A DNA stretch of 64,000 nt from Bradyrhizobium sp. 170 (GTDB lineage: Bacteria; Pseudomonadota; Alphaproteobacteria; Rhizobiales; Xanthobacteraceae). This document shows, piece after piece, positions 46,033 to 56,986 of the stretch (its first letter is position 1; each line of letters begins with the position of its first letter). The stretch is from assembly GCF_023101085.1 (NCBI RefSeq), contig NZ_CP064703.1, positions 6,696,001 through 6,760,000 of the forward strand, read 5' to 3'. A program made the position numbers and the translations under genes. Under the pieces are notes generated by a model. It was not told where the DNA came from. It worked only from the letters and a program-made list of their open reading frames with translations, and searched no databases.

Positions 46033-46790
46033 AACTCGACATCGAGGACCGGGTCGCATTGGTGGTCGGTGCCAGCCGCGGCATCGGTTTTGCGATTGCC
46101 GACACGCTTGCCGCCGAGGGCGCCACGGTGGCCATAGCGGCGCGCGACCTCGACGGGATCAAATCGGCTGCGGACAAAATCGGCCGCGGCGCCTCGTGCC
46201 ATGCCGCCGACGTCACCAACCCCGCCGCCGCGCTGGCGCTGGTGGACGATGTCGAAAAGCAGTGGGGCAGGATCGACATTCTCGTCTGCAACGTCGGCAG
46301 CGGCACTTCCGTGCCTCCGGGCAAGGAAACCGCGGCCGAGTGGTCGCGGGTAATCGACATCAACCTGTTCGCCACGACCAACACGATCGAAGCCGCGAGG
46401 CCGCTGATGAGCCGCGGCAGCGGCGACCGCGCGATCGTCTGCGTGTCGTCGATCTGCGGGCTCGCAGCGCTCGGCGCGCCGGTGACCTATTCGGCGGCGA
46501 AGGCGGCCTTGAACGCGACCGTGCGCGGCCTGGCCCGGCCGCTGGCGCTCGAAGGCATCCGCATCAACGCCGTTGCGCCCGGCAACATCCTTAGCGCCGA
46601 CGGCACCTGGGCGCGCAAGATCGCCGAAAACAAAGCCGCCGTGGATGAGATGCTCGCTCGCGAGGTGCCGCTGCGCCGGCTCGGCAAACCCGAAGAGATT
46701 GCGGACATTGTCGCCTTTCTCGCCTCCCCCCGCGCCGCGTTCATCACGGGCACCGTGATCGTGGCTGACGGCGGACAATTGCGTGCTTGA
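46029..46790 (+). CDS. SDR-family oxidoreductase, nonulosonate-type module (2)
   Basis: 253 residues from ATG 46029 (ATGA overlap with the isomerase). VALVVGASRGIGFAIADTLA, CVSSICGLAALGAPVTYSAA with Ser/Tyr/Lys, and VIVADGGQL mark a classical SDR. Translationally coupled to its neighbours, so a dedicated step in the same route is likely. Confidence 0.85.
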   Translation: MKLDIEDRVALVVGASRGIGFAIADTLAAEGATVAIAARDLDGIKSAADKIGRGASCHAADVTNPAAALALVDDVEKQWGRIDILVCNVGSGTSVPPGKETAAEWSRVIDINLFATTNTIEAARPLMSRGSGDRAIVCVSSICGLAALGAPVTYSAAKAALNATVRGLARPLALEGIRINAVAPGNILSADGTWARKIAENKAAVDEMLAREVPLRRLGKPEEIADIVAFLASPRAAFITGTVIVADGGQLRA

Positions 46791-46803
46791 ACAGGAGCGT
46801 TCC

Positions 46804-47643
46804 ATGACCGCCCCCTCCGCTCGATACGACCTCACGGGACGCACCGCGCTCGTCACCGGCGCCGGCGGTTTGCTGGGGCGACAGCACGTCGCCGCCCTGG
46901 TCGATGCAGGCGCACGCGTGGTCGTCAGCGACGTCGGACTGGCGCAGGCTGAAGCGACCATCGCTGCGGTGAAGGAAATCGCGCCCGCCGCCGATCTTGT
47001 CTCCGCCATCATCGACGTGACGTCGCAGGCATCGGTTGCCGCGGCAGGCGAGGATCTCGCCGGGCGCGGCATCGCCGTCGACATCCTCGTCAACAACGCC
47101 GCGATCGATCCCAAGGTCACCTCGACGCCGGGTGTGATGCATTCGTCACGCTTCGAGGCCTTTCCGGTTCCGCAGTGGCAGACCGAAATCGCGGTGGGAC
47201 TGACCGGCGCGATGCTGTGCTCGCAGGTCTTTGGCGGCGCCATGGCCCGGCGCGGCCGCGGCGTGATCCTCAACATCGCGTCCGATCTCGGCGTGATCGC
47301 GCCGGACCAGCGGCTATACCGGCAGCCCAACATCACGCGGGATGAGGAGCAGCCGGTGAAACCCGTGACCTACTCCGTCATCAAGCACGGCCTGATCGGT
47401 TTGACGAAATACCTCGCGACCTACTGGGCGGACCAGGGCGTTCGCGTCAACGCGATTTCGCCGGGCGGCGTTTTCAACAACCAGGATCCCGCTTTCGTCG
47501 AACGATTGACGCGGCTGATCCCGATGGGACGGATGGCCCGGGTCGACGAATATTGCGCAGCCGTTCAGTTCCTCTGCTCGGACGCATCGAGTTACATGAC
47601 CGGTCAGAACATGGTCATGGACGGCGGCAGGAGCGTGTGGTAA
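46804..47643 (+). CDS. SDR-family oxidoreductase, PtmA-like, nonulosonate-type module (3)
   Basis: 279 residues from ATG 46804, with AGGAG upstream. TALVTGAGGLLGRQHVAALV is the NAD site, NNAAIDPKVTSTPGVMHSSR and SPGGVFNNQDPAFVERLTRL, GRMARVDEY and YMTGQNMVMDGGRSVW resemble the flagellin-modification SDR PtmA of legionaminic acid loci. That resemblance, together with the NeuB- and NeuA-type genes, supports a sialic-acid-like pathway. The exact reaction is unknown. Confidence 0.85.
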   Translation: MTAPSARYDLTGRTALVTGAGGLLGRQHVAALVDAGARVVVSDVGLAQAEATIAAVKEIAPAADLVSAIIDVTSQASVAAAGEDLAGRGIAVDILVNNAAIDPKVTSTPGVMHSSRFEAFPVPQWQTEIAVGLTGAMLCSQVFGGAMARRGRGVILNIASDLGVIAPDQRLYRQPNITRDEEQPVKPVTYSVIKHGLIGLTKYLATYWADQGVRVNAISPGGVFNNQDPAFVERLTRLIPMGRMARVDEYCAAVQFLCSDASSYMTGQNMVMDGGRSVW

Positions 47644-47678
47644 CCACCGCGCGTTCCCCCATTTTCCTGCAATAATGA

Positions 47679-49872
<2,194 letters not shown>

Positions 49873-49876
<4 letters not shown>

Positions 49877-50562
49877 AGATCGCTGTCATCCCGGCGCGAG
49901 GCGGCAGCAAGCGGATCCCGCGCAAGAACATCCGCATGTTCTGCGGCAAACCGATTATCGCCTACTCGATCGCCGCGGCACAGCAGACGGGATTGTTCGA
50001 TCAGGTCGTCGTCTCCACCGATGACGAGGAAATCGCAGCGGTGGCCCGCCAGTTCGGCGCCACGACGCCCTTTATCCGACCAAAAGAGATTGCCGACGAT
50101 TTCACTGGTACCAACGCCGTCGTGAAGCACGCGGTAGCCTGGTTCAACGAGCAGTCGAACGACGTCACGCATGCGTGCTGCCTCTATGCCACCGCGCCGC
50201 TGGTGCAGGGCAACTTCATCACGGAAGGTTACGAGGCCCTCTCCCGCTCGGACGCTGCCTTCGCCTTTTCCGTCACCAGTTATGCGTTTCCAATCCAGCG
50301 CGCGGTGCGCATCACGCCGGAGGGCCGGGTGGACGCGATCTATCCGGAACACCGCATGACGCGATCGCAGGATCTGGAGCACGCCTACCACGATGCCGGG
50401 CAGTTCTATTGGGGAACGGCGCGCGCCTTTCTGGAGGACATGCCGCTGTTCGCGCCGCATTCGATCGGCGTGATCCTGCCGCGGCATCTGGTGCAGGATA
50501 TCGATACGCTTGAAGACTGGGACCGGGCCGAACTGATGTACCAGGCCGTCAACCGCGCGTAA
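49873..50562 (+). CDS. pseF: Pseudaminic acid cytidylyltransferase
   Basis: 229 residues from GTG 49873 (GTGA overlap with pseC). AVIPARGGSKRIPRKNIRMF is the nucleotide-binding signature, and AYHDAGQFYWG and FAPHSIGVILPRHLVQDID follow, as in PseF. It activates pseudaminic acid with CTP. Its last 14 bases overlap the end of the convergent heptose-type gene. Confidence 0.95.
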
Positions 50563-51769
50563 GCTGCGACGTCGCGTCCGCATCCAGCAGCGGCCGAATG
50601 AACGACAAGAGGTCGCCCCCCTCGAAAAGATGCCCCTTTATCCCCGCAGCAGCCGCGGCCTGGAGGTCGTGCGACATATCACCGACAAGCAGGCTGGACT
50701 CCTTGCGCACCGGCCAGCCTTTGAGGCAATCGAGGATCATGCCCGGCGCCGGCTTGCGCCGGTCACTTGCCTGCCGCCACTCGGCGACAACGCCTTCCTC
50801 GTGATAGGGGCAGTACTGGAATTCGTCGATATGCGCACCAATCCGGGCGAGATCGGCGCTCATCCAGTCATGCAGCGCGTGAATGGCCTCGATCCCGTAA
50901 TAGCCGCGCGCCACGCCGGCCTGATTGGTGACCACAAACGTCAGGTAGCCACGATCATTGCAGAGCTTGATGGCCTCGCGCGCACCGGCCACCCACTCGA
51001 AATCCTCGACCTTGTGGACATAGGCCTTATCGATGTTGAGGACCCCGTCCCGGTCGAAGAAAACGGCGGAACGCCGCACGCGCGCGGGAAGTTCGGTCTG
51101 TGCACGTTCAAAGTCGGCGGGCACGCCGATGTCGATGAAAAACCCGTCATACATCGTTGCCCGCAATTGCCCCTTCTCGGCGAGGCGCGGAAAAACAGCC
51201 TGCTCTAGCGAACACGGCCCCTCATCGATAAACGACAGCACATCCCGATCGACGCAGTAAATGCCTGAATTGATCGGCCCGTTCGGTCGCGCTCCCGCTG
51301 GAAGGAACGTCTTGATGAAATCCTGATCGAGCAGGACTCGCCCATAGCGATCACCGGCATGATCCCGCTTCAAGGCCACACGCACGATCGCGCGCGGATG
51401 TACGGGTGCGGTGAGATCGAACATGTTAAAATCGAAAAAAGAATCCCCGTTGAGAAGCAAAAACCTGGCGTCCAACTGCGGAGCCGCATGCTTCAGCGCC
51501 CCGCCAGTGCCCAACGGCCCCGGCTCGGATATGACCGAGATCGACGCACCACGCCAGCGCTTGCCGTCATAGCGGCCGATCACCTGCCCTGCTTGGTGGC
51601 CGGCCAGCAGAACGATGTCCTGAATGGCCGGATAGCGAGATAATTCATCGAGGATGTAATCGAGGAACGGCTTACCGGCCACCTCAAGCAGCGGCTTCGG
51701 GACCAGTCGGGTGATCTCCCCCAGCCGGGTACCCAACCCACCGACCAGAATGACGGCCTGCTTCAGCAC
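50549..51769 (-). CDS. Nucleotidyltransferase-HAD phosphatase fusion (HddC/GmhB-like)
   Basis: 406 residues from GTG 51769. Residues about 1-228 are a sugar-1-phosphate nucleotidyltransferase (ILVGGLGTRLGEITRLVPKP, LLLNGDSFFDF), and about 233-395 a HAD phosphatase (VFFDRDGVLNIDKAYV, FVVTNQAGVARG, LVGDMSHDL). In heptose synthesis these are HddC (heptose-1-phosphate to GDP-heptose) and GmhB (heptose-1,7-bisphosphate phosphatase), and the HddA-like kinase at 40304 would be the third step. The GmhB zinc site appears changed: where C-x-C-RKP is usual, this protein has WRQASDRRKPAPGM. GmhA is not in the window. Its end overlaps pseF by 14 bp. Confidence 0.85.
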   Translation of the reverse strand: MLKQAVILVGGLGTRLGEITRLVPKPLLEVAGKPFLDYILDELSRYPAIQDIVLLAGHQAGQVIGRYDGKRWRGASISVISEPGPLGTGGALKHAAPQLDARFLLLNGDSFFDFNMFDLTAPVHPRAIVRVALKRDHAGDRYGRVLLDQDFIKTFLPAGARPNGPINSGIYCVDRDVLSFIDEGPCSLEQAVFPRLAEKGQLRATMYDGFFIDIGVPADFERAQTELPARVRRSAVFFDRDGVLNIDKAYVHKVEDFEWVAGAREAIKLCNDRGYLTFVVTNQAGVARGYYGIEAIHALHDWMSADLARIGAHIDEFQYCPYHEEGVVAEWRQASDRRKPAPGMILDCLKGWPVRKESSLLVGDMSHDLQAAAAAGIKGHLFEGGDLLSFIRPLLDADATSQLTRG

Positions 51770-51834
51770 GATGCCTCACCTGCGAATGCTGGGCGAAATT
51801 AACCGCAAAGGGCAAGGAGTCTTCGTGGATTCAA

Positions 51835-52587
51835 TCACTTAAGATACGCAATGATCAAACCAGTCATATCATTGACCATCAACCGGCCGATGTTTCTGGT
51901 AACATTCATTTCAGGTGGAATACGGAAGTATTCGACTCGCGCGACCTCGGGCATCGACTCATACTCGGCTACGTAATCGCGCACCCACCTGTCGGACAAG
52001 AACGACGATCGCCAATTCCGCCCGTTCTGGAGATCAGCCGGGGTCCATGCATGATACTCCACATGCACGATGGCCTTCCGCGCCATCTTCAAAGCCTGCT
52101 GCTTGGCGGCGGCGAATATATCGTCGTTCACATGCATTGTAGCGCCGCAACTAAACACGATATCAACAGGGCCGATACCGTTGCGTGCGAGCACCCCTTC
52201 CAAGTCAGACATGGAGCCAGCCATCAAGCGAGCTTCACATCCCGTCGGCATATTCTGCGTTCCCCACTTTACGGCGTTCTCGTTGAGTTCCACTCCGTAA
52301 AGTCTGATCTGGGCGTTTGCCTTCCAAATGGCGTGGAGGTTCGCGCCGACATTGGAACCGAGCTCCAATACCGACGTGGGAGCCAGAGAAACGAGCTTGG
52401 CGGCGAGCCAGTCTCTCAAGGGCGACGGCCTTGCATAGTCCTTGAATACAGCCTCGGCCCCTTCAGTCCTCCAAAAATCCTGCCAAGTGGTGGATGTCTT
52501 GGCGCGTATCAAGACAGGCAATGGACCAATATTTGTAACGGCTCGCCAAAGCGCGGTCCTTGGATGGAAGTTCGACAATCGGAACAA
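51835..52587 (-). CDS. Class I SAM-dependent methyltransferase, surface glycan type
   Basis: 250 residues from TTG 52587, with GGAGA nine bases upstream. VLELGSNVGANLHAIWKA is motif I and VDIVFSCGATMHVND the region after motif IV. HVEYHAWTPADLQ lies after it. Probably methylates a sugar or lipid-linked intermediate; no target assignable. More AT-rich than pseF next door. Confidence 0.75.
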   Translation of the reverse strand: MFRLSNFHPRTALWRAVTNIGPLPVLIRAKTSTTWQDFWRTEGAEAVFKDYARPSPLRDWLAAKLVSLAPTSVLELGSNVGANLHAIWKANAQIRLYGVELNENAVKWGTQNMPTGCEARLMAGSMSDLEGVLARNGIGPVDIVFSCGATMHVNDDIFAAAKQQALKMARKAIVHVEYHAWTPADLQNGRNWRSSFLSDRWVRDYVAEYESMPEVARVEYFRIPPEMNVTRNIGRLMVNDMTGLIIAYLK

Positions 52588-52717
52588 GACAAGTTCTCCG
52601 CCACTGGCTCCATGGTGAAACCCGACCTAAGCACGACAATAAGGTGCCGGTAAATAGCTCACGCTTGCCTGTATGCTGCTACACCGATAGGAACAAGGGG
52701 TTCTAAGGGAGTTTGTC

Positions 52718-53491
52718 TTGCCGTCCCCCCGCAGTCCGCGCTCGCACTGTCCTATTTGCAAAGGTACCCGGTTCGACCCGAAGCTTGGCCTGACCCGGTC
52801 GGGTGAGAGCTTCGAGATCGTGACCTGCAGCGATTGCGGTTTCATCTTTGTAGTCGATCCCGAAGCTGACACCGCCAATCATATCGACATCGAAAAAATC
52901 GGATGGGCATTCAGGCCCCGCCATCACCAGATACGCCGGCTGTTGCTCTCTCATCTTGCTGCCGGGAGCCGGATCATAGAAATCGGCTGCGGGCGTGGTG
53001 AAGTCGGCTATCTCATGCGGAACGATCCGGTTGAGTACATCGGCTACGAGCCCGCCAGAGGGCTTTCAGATTTTGGCATTCGCGCCGGCGTACCGATCAC
53101 CCAGACGACTTTTGAGGGCAACCAGCGTGCCGACGCGCTTGTGATCGACAATGTGCTGGAACATGTAGCCCATCCCGCCGAAATGCTGGAGATCGCCGCC
53201 GGCGCCTTGAATCCGGGCGGGATACTCATCGTGATCACGCCGAACGTGAACGACATACGCGCGCTTTCCCCGAGCTGGAGAAAGCGTCATTTGTGGGTAC
53301 CGCCGGACCATATCAATTTCTTCTCGGCGGCAGATATTGCCGCAATGTTCGCGCGCGCCGGAATGTCGCCAAGGCGTTTCAAGTTTGCTCCGCTTTCACT
53401 TCAGGATTTCAAGTTCTATGTCCGCGCGTTGGCGGAAACGGCCGGCCTCTCGATATTCGGCCATAATGTCTATGCCGTCAAAGGGCATTGA
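52718..53491 (+). CDS. Class I SAM-dependent methyltransferase with N-terminal Cys-rich motif
   Basis: 257 residues from TTG 52718, with AAGGGAG five bases away. Two CxxC motifs, CPIC and CSDC, near residues 11 and 37 suggest a small zinc knuckle. IIEIGCGRGEVGYLM is motif I, and VIDNVLEHVAHPAEMLEIAA is the motif IV/V region. This layout occurs in C-methyltransferases and unknown sugar methyltransferases of polysaccharide loci. A possible promoter, TTGCCT-N17-TAGGAA, lies at 52665-52693. Confidence 0.8.
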   Translation: MPSPRSPRSHCPICKGTRFDPKLGLTRSGESFEIVTCSDCGFIFVVDPEADTANHIDIEKIGWAFRPRHHQIRRLLLSHLAAGSRIIEIGCGRGEVGYLMRNDPVEYIGYEPARGLSDFGIRAGVPITQTTFEGNQRADALVIDNVLEHVAHPAEMLEIAAGALNPGGILIVITPNVNDIRALSPSWRKRHLWVPPDHINFFSAADIAAMFARAGMSPRRFKFAPLSLQDFKFYVRALAETAGLSIFGHNVYAVKGH

Positions 53492-53681
53492 GCCTCATAG
53501 TTTGGCAGCCGCAAATCGGAGAGTGTCAGCAAGGAAGGCTCGATGAATCGGTGCAACACTACGACGACACAATCGTCGACGCGAATGGTGCAGAATTCGA
53601 TGCCCAAAACGCGCCCCGCAAGTCCCTCGCGAGCAATGATTTCTTCAAGTGAGAATCGCGACAGAGATCAGCGAAGGCTTT

Positions 53682-54536
53682 CTAAGCCGAGCGAACAGCC
53701 TTCGACCCGCGAAGTACGACGCCGAGAAGAACGATCATGAACATGGCTCCGCCTGCCAGAAGCGCCATCGTAGCCGGCCGAAGCGCGAATCCTGGCAATA
53801 CAAAAACATCATCGAGAAGCGTGGTTGGATAGGTTTTCCAGGCTCCAAGCTTCGCGGAAAGCGCGTGCCGTTCGGCCTTCGCCGCAGTCAGCCGCTGTTC
53901 ATTACGCGAGATGAGATCGGCCAACCACACTCTTCTCATCACGAGCGATGTCGGGTCGATGGACGCCCCTTGCGCATTTTCCTTTATCAGGGCGGATAAC
54001 GAGTCCCTGGTCTCAAGCAGGCCGGTGATCGTCGCATCGATGGTCGCAAGCTGCTCCTTGATGTCCGCTTCGAGCGGTTCTCTAATCTTGCGCTGCTCCT
54101 CGTCCAGAAGTCTTACCACCGTGGCCGCAGCGGCACGCGCCTGCTGAACATCGGTTGCGCGCACAGTCACCGCGAGGGTATCGGCGGTTTCCTGCTTTGC
54201 GGCCAGGCTTTGAAAAATCAGTCGCGCAGTCCGATCGCTGGCGACAGGGTGCAAGCCCATCGCCTCGATTACACGGTGCTTGAACGAAGGGGAATTCAAT
54301 CGGGAAACCACGCCCGTGACGCTCACGGTTTCCGTGCCATCCACTCTTCCTATTCGAACGTTGCCCTGCGCTGTATAGACGGCCGGAAGCTGCTGGGCGG
54401 CCAGATATGCGATCGTCATCGCGACGAGCGGCAGCAGTATCGTTAAAAGCAGATGCTCCCGTATGGCCCGGTAAAGGAACATAAATAGCCCACCCAGATA
54501 TTGATCGCCGGGCACCGTGGCTGTCGGACCGCTCAT
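53682..54536 (-). CDS. Wzz-type polysaccharide chain-length regulator
   Basis: 284 residues with two membrane segments, one near residue 30 (LLLTILLPLVAMTIAYLAA) and one near the C-terminus (ATMALLAGGAMFMIVLLGV), enclosing a periplasmic part that includes a coiled-coil-like charged stretch. This is the fold of Wzz/PCP proteins that set O-antigen or capsule chain length. ATG 54536 overlaps the Wzy-like stop by four bases (ATGA). No cytoplasmic kinase domain is attached. Confidence 0.8.
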   Translation of the reverse strand: MSGPTATVPGDQYLGGLFMFLYRAIREHLLLTILLPLVAMTIAYLAAQQLPAVYTAQGNVRIGRVDGTETVSVTGVVSRLNSPSFKHRVIEAMGLHPVASDRTARLIFQSLAAKQETADTLAVTVRATDVQQARAAAATVVRLLDEEQRKIREPLEADIKEQLATIDATITGLLETRDSLSALIKENAQGASIDPTSLVMRRVWLADLISRNEQRLTAAKAERHALSAKLGAWKTYPTTLLDDVFVLPGFALRPATMALLAGGAMFMIVLLGVVLRGSKAVRSA

Positions 54537-55987
54537 GTCGTTGCCTTTTTCTCCGGACCAGAGATCGAGGGGGACAAAACCAGACTCGACCTCCACTTGT
54601 CTTCGGTTACATACACTACCAGAGCGACAGAAACTTTGAACAGGAAAGTCACCTGAATGTACGAATTGACCATCCCCGAGACCATGGTGACCGACAGCGC
54701 GAATAATATCGGCGTCAGAAAAAAGCACGTCGCAAAACGCTCCTGCACGATGCACCGCGTCACCAGGAACATGAATTCAGAGAACACGATTGCCGATAGC
54801 GCGACCAACACAAAGCCACCGACCGGACCACCCAACTCGAAAAAAACCTCCGGCCACCCGCCGGTGTAAGCCGATCCCTGCGCGATGATGAAATGGGCGC
54901 GGACGACAGGTAGCGCCTGTTCCATCAGGAACTGCATGGTCGAGTTGCGGGACGGATCAAACGGGTCGACGAACAATTTGTAAGCCGCGAGCATTCCGTC
55001 CCAGTCACCTCGAAGGAACACGCGCTCAAAGGTCATCCACCACATCTCGCCCTGCTGAACCAGGATACGCTGCGAAAGCTTCGCAAGCAGTTCCCCTCCT
55101 TCGCCGCGAACGACGACATAGGAATAGACCACGGCGGCGGCGATCAGGAGCGACAGCGGCACTGCGGCGGCCGCGAGCCAACGCAGTATCTTTCTTGACA
55201 GCATTTCACCGAGGGACGGCGACCTTGCTTCACGCCCGATCAGGACCGCGCCGAGCGGCATGATAAAGAACGAGGTGTACGCATAAAGGGATGAAAATCG
55301 GTGGCCAGCCAGAAACAGGTACAGGATCAGCGTTCCGAACAATACGCCGAACCGCCAATCTGACGGCCTGTTGTGTAACAAGGGCACCGAGAAAAATATT
55401 CCGAGCTGGAACGCAAGCATTGGCCCCCATTCCAGCAGGCGATGATGCAGAGGGCCGCCATGCAGCCGCGAGTAGTCAAAGCGTTCGATTCCTGCGAACA
55501 GCGGGATCGGGCCTCTTATCAATAGCTCCAGCCACAGTGCGACGACAAAAAGAGCGACAGCCAGGAACGCAAGGTCAGAGAGCGAAAATCGTCCGGGGGG
55601 CAGCCAGCTTGCCAGGCCCGATTCGTCCGGGCCGACCAGTTGCCGCACCCGCTCCCATCGAAACGAAAACAGCAGCGCGATGACGACGATCCCCTGCGCC
55701 ATCGCAATCGGCAAGGCGGAAACACCGGGGCCGATCTCAGATGCCAACTGATCGGAAAAAATCGGCCCGAACACATCGATGTAGAGAACCGAGGCGAGCC
55801 TCCAGGCAAAAGCAAATAGAACAAAGAACAAGATCATGCCGAGCCCGGGACGCTTGACTGCGATCCACAGACCGACGCTCAGGAAAATGGCGACCGCTGT
55901 CACACTCGCCAACGCGGCAATCAGAGAATCAGAGGCAACCGCTGAAGCTGTCACGCCATTCCCCCATCCGATTCGCAAATCCAGCAT
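54533..55987 (-). CDS. Wzy-like O-antigen/polysaccharide polymerase
   Basis: 484 residues with about a dozen hydrophobic segments and a large periplasmic loop in the second half (residues about 315-375) containing ERVFLRGDWDGMLAAYKLFV. Sequence conservation in this class is low, so the call rests on topology, length and the position next to Wzz and in the same operon as Wzx. The start at ATG 55987 lacks a strong ribosome-binding site. Confidence 0.65.
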   Translation of the reverse strand: MLDLRIGWGNGVTASAVASDSLIAALASVTAVAIFLSVGLWIAVKRPGLGMILFFVLFAFAWRLASVLYIDVFGPIFSDQLASEIGPGVSALPIAMAQGIVVIALLFSFRWERVRQLVGPDESGLASWLPPGRFSLSDLAFLAVALFVVALWLELLIRGPIPLFAGIERFDYSRLHGGPLHHRLLEWGPMLAFQLGIFFSVPLLHNRPSDWRFGVLFGTLILYLFLAGHRFSSLYAYTSFFIMPLGAVLIGREARSPSLGEMLSRKILRWLAAAAVPLSLLIAAAVVYSYVVVRGEGGELLAKLSQRILVQQGEMWWMTFERVFLRGDWDGMLAAYKLFVDPFDPSRNSTMQFLMEQALPVVRAHFIIAQGSAYTGGWPEVFFELGGPVGGFVLVALSAIVFSEFMFLVTRCIVQERFATCFFLTPILFALSVTMVSGMVNSYIQVTFLFKVSVALVVYVTEDKWRSSLVLSPSISGPEKKATT

Positions 55988-56045
55988 AAGTCAGAGGCGC
56001 CGGACGCCTGTTTCTTATGAGTCCGGACAGCGAAGCAACGAACTG

Positions 56046-56966
56046 TCAGCGAGGCTCCCAGGCATACAAAAGCCCATCATTGTGCAAGGTAGGTGCAAAC
56101 CCCATGCGTTCCCGGGCTAGGATGCGGATTCGCCCCTGCGCATCCAGCGTGTCGAGCAATTTGAAGAGACGCGTCTGATAGTCCATCGACCGAATATAAA
56201 CGCGGCTGGCGAGGTCACGCGGCTGAGACAGGTTAAGCATGTCGACGCCCGGCTCGATATTCACCACGCGGGCCGGCCTTGCCCGAATGATGTTTTCGAT
56301 TACCGCTTCCACAGCATAAGGAATCTGCTCGATACAGAAATACGTGAAAACGGTGCCGCCCGCCAGCTCGCTGAAATGCGGATCGCCGGCATCGGTGAGG
56401 TCGATCCGGTCGAAACTCACGCGGTCGCCAAGCTGGAAATGGCTCGCGATCTGCTGACCCGCCTCGATGCCATTTGGCGCAATATCGTAGCCGCGCAGCT
56501 TGCTCCAGTGCGGGTCGAGGCTCAGCGAGAACAGGTTGTAGCCATACCCTGCGCCGAGTTCGATGAGTGAGGTCGCGGGGCTGGAACACCGCTTGATGAG
56601 CTCCGAGAGCACACCGATCCGGTAGCGATAGTAGTCGCGAGTGGGGATCCGGACGATTCGACCATCCACCTTCGCAAGACGCGGAGCGGTGTTCTGCCCG
56701 ACGAGGAACTCTTCCAGCGTTGCCGCGCCGATCCAGGCGCGCTGGTTGAGCACCCGGTCCCACTCGCCGGAATTATATTCGGAATCGACGACATCGTGCG
56801 TCCGCCGCACGTTCTTGAAAGCGAGTCGGCGAAGACTGCGCGCGAGATCGATGGTATAGGCCCGCGACAAATCCAATCTCGACGCCGGCGTCACGTCTGG
56901 CTCGAACTTCACGAAATTCCCCCTCGGCAATACCGGATTCAACGAAACCCAGACCGAATCCTGCAT
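56046..56966 (-). CDS. Putative SAM-dependent methyltransferase of the polysaccharide operon
   Basis: 306 residues from ATG 56966. LIELGAGYGYNLFSLSLDPHW is the SAM motif I, and FCIEQIPYAVEAVIENIIRA and VNIEPGVDMLNLSQPRDLAS follow. Only 20 bp separate it from the oxygenase gene upstream, which favours co-transcription. It may methylate a sugar of the repeat unit. The start is uncertain, since no strong ribosome-binding site is seen. Confidence 0.7.
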   Translation of the reverse strand: MQDSVWVSLNPVLPRGNFVKFEPDVTPASRLDLSRAYTIDLARSLRRLAFKNVRRTHDVVDSEYNSGEWDRVLNQRAWIGAATLEEFLVGQNTAPRLAKVDGRIVRIPTRDYYRYRIGVLSELIKRCSSPATSLIELGAGYGYNLFSLSLDPHWSKLRGYDIAPNGIEAGQQIASHFQLGDRVSFDRIDLTDAGDPHFSELAGGTVFTYFCIEQIPYAVEAVIENIIRARPARVVNIEPGVDMLNLSQPRDLASRVYIRSMDYQTRLFKLLDTLDAQGRIRILARERMGFAPTLHNDGLLYAWEPR

Positions 56967-56986
56967 GCGGCGACCGGCGTAACCGA

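Noticed and set aside
53543..53740. Short plus-strand frame between the methyltransferase and Wzz genes
   Set aside because: Low-complexity Thr/Ser/Arg composition and no start signal; it overlaps the Wzz gene end.
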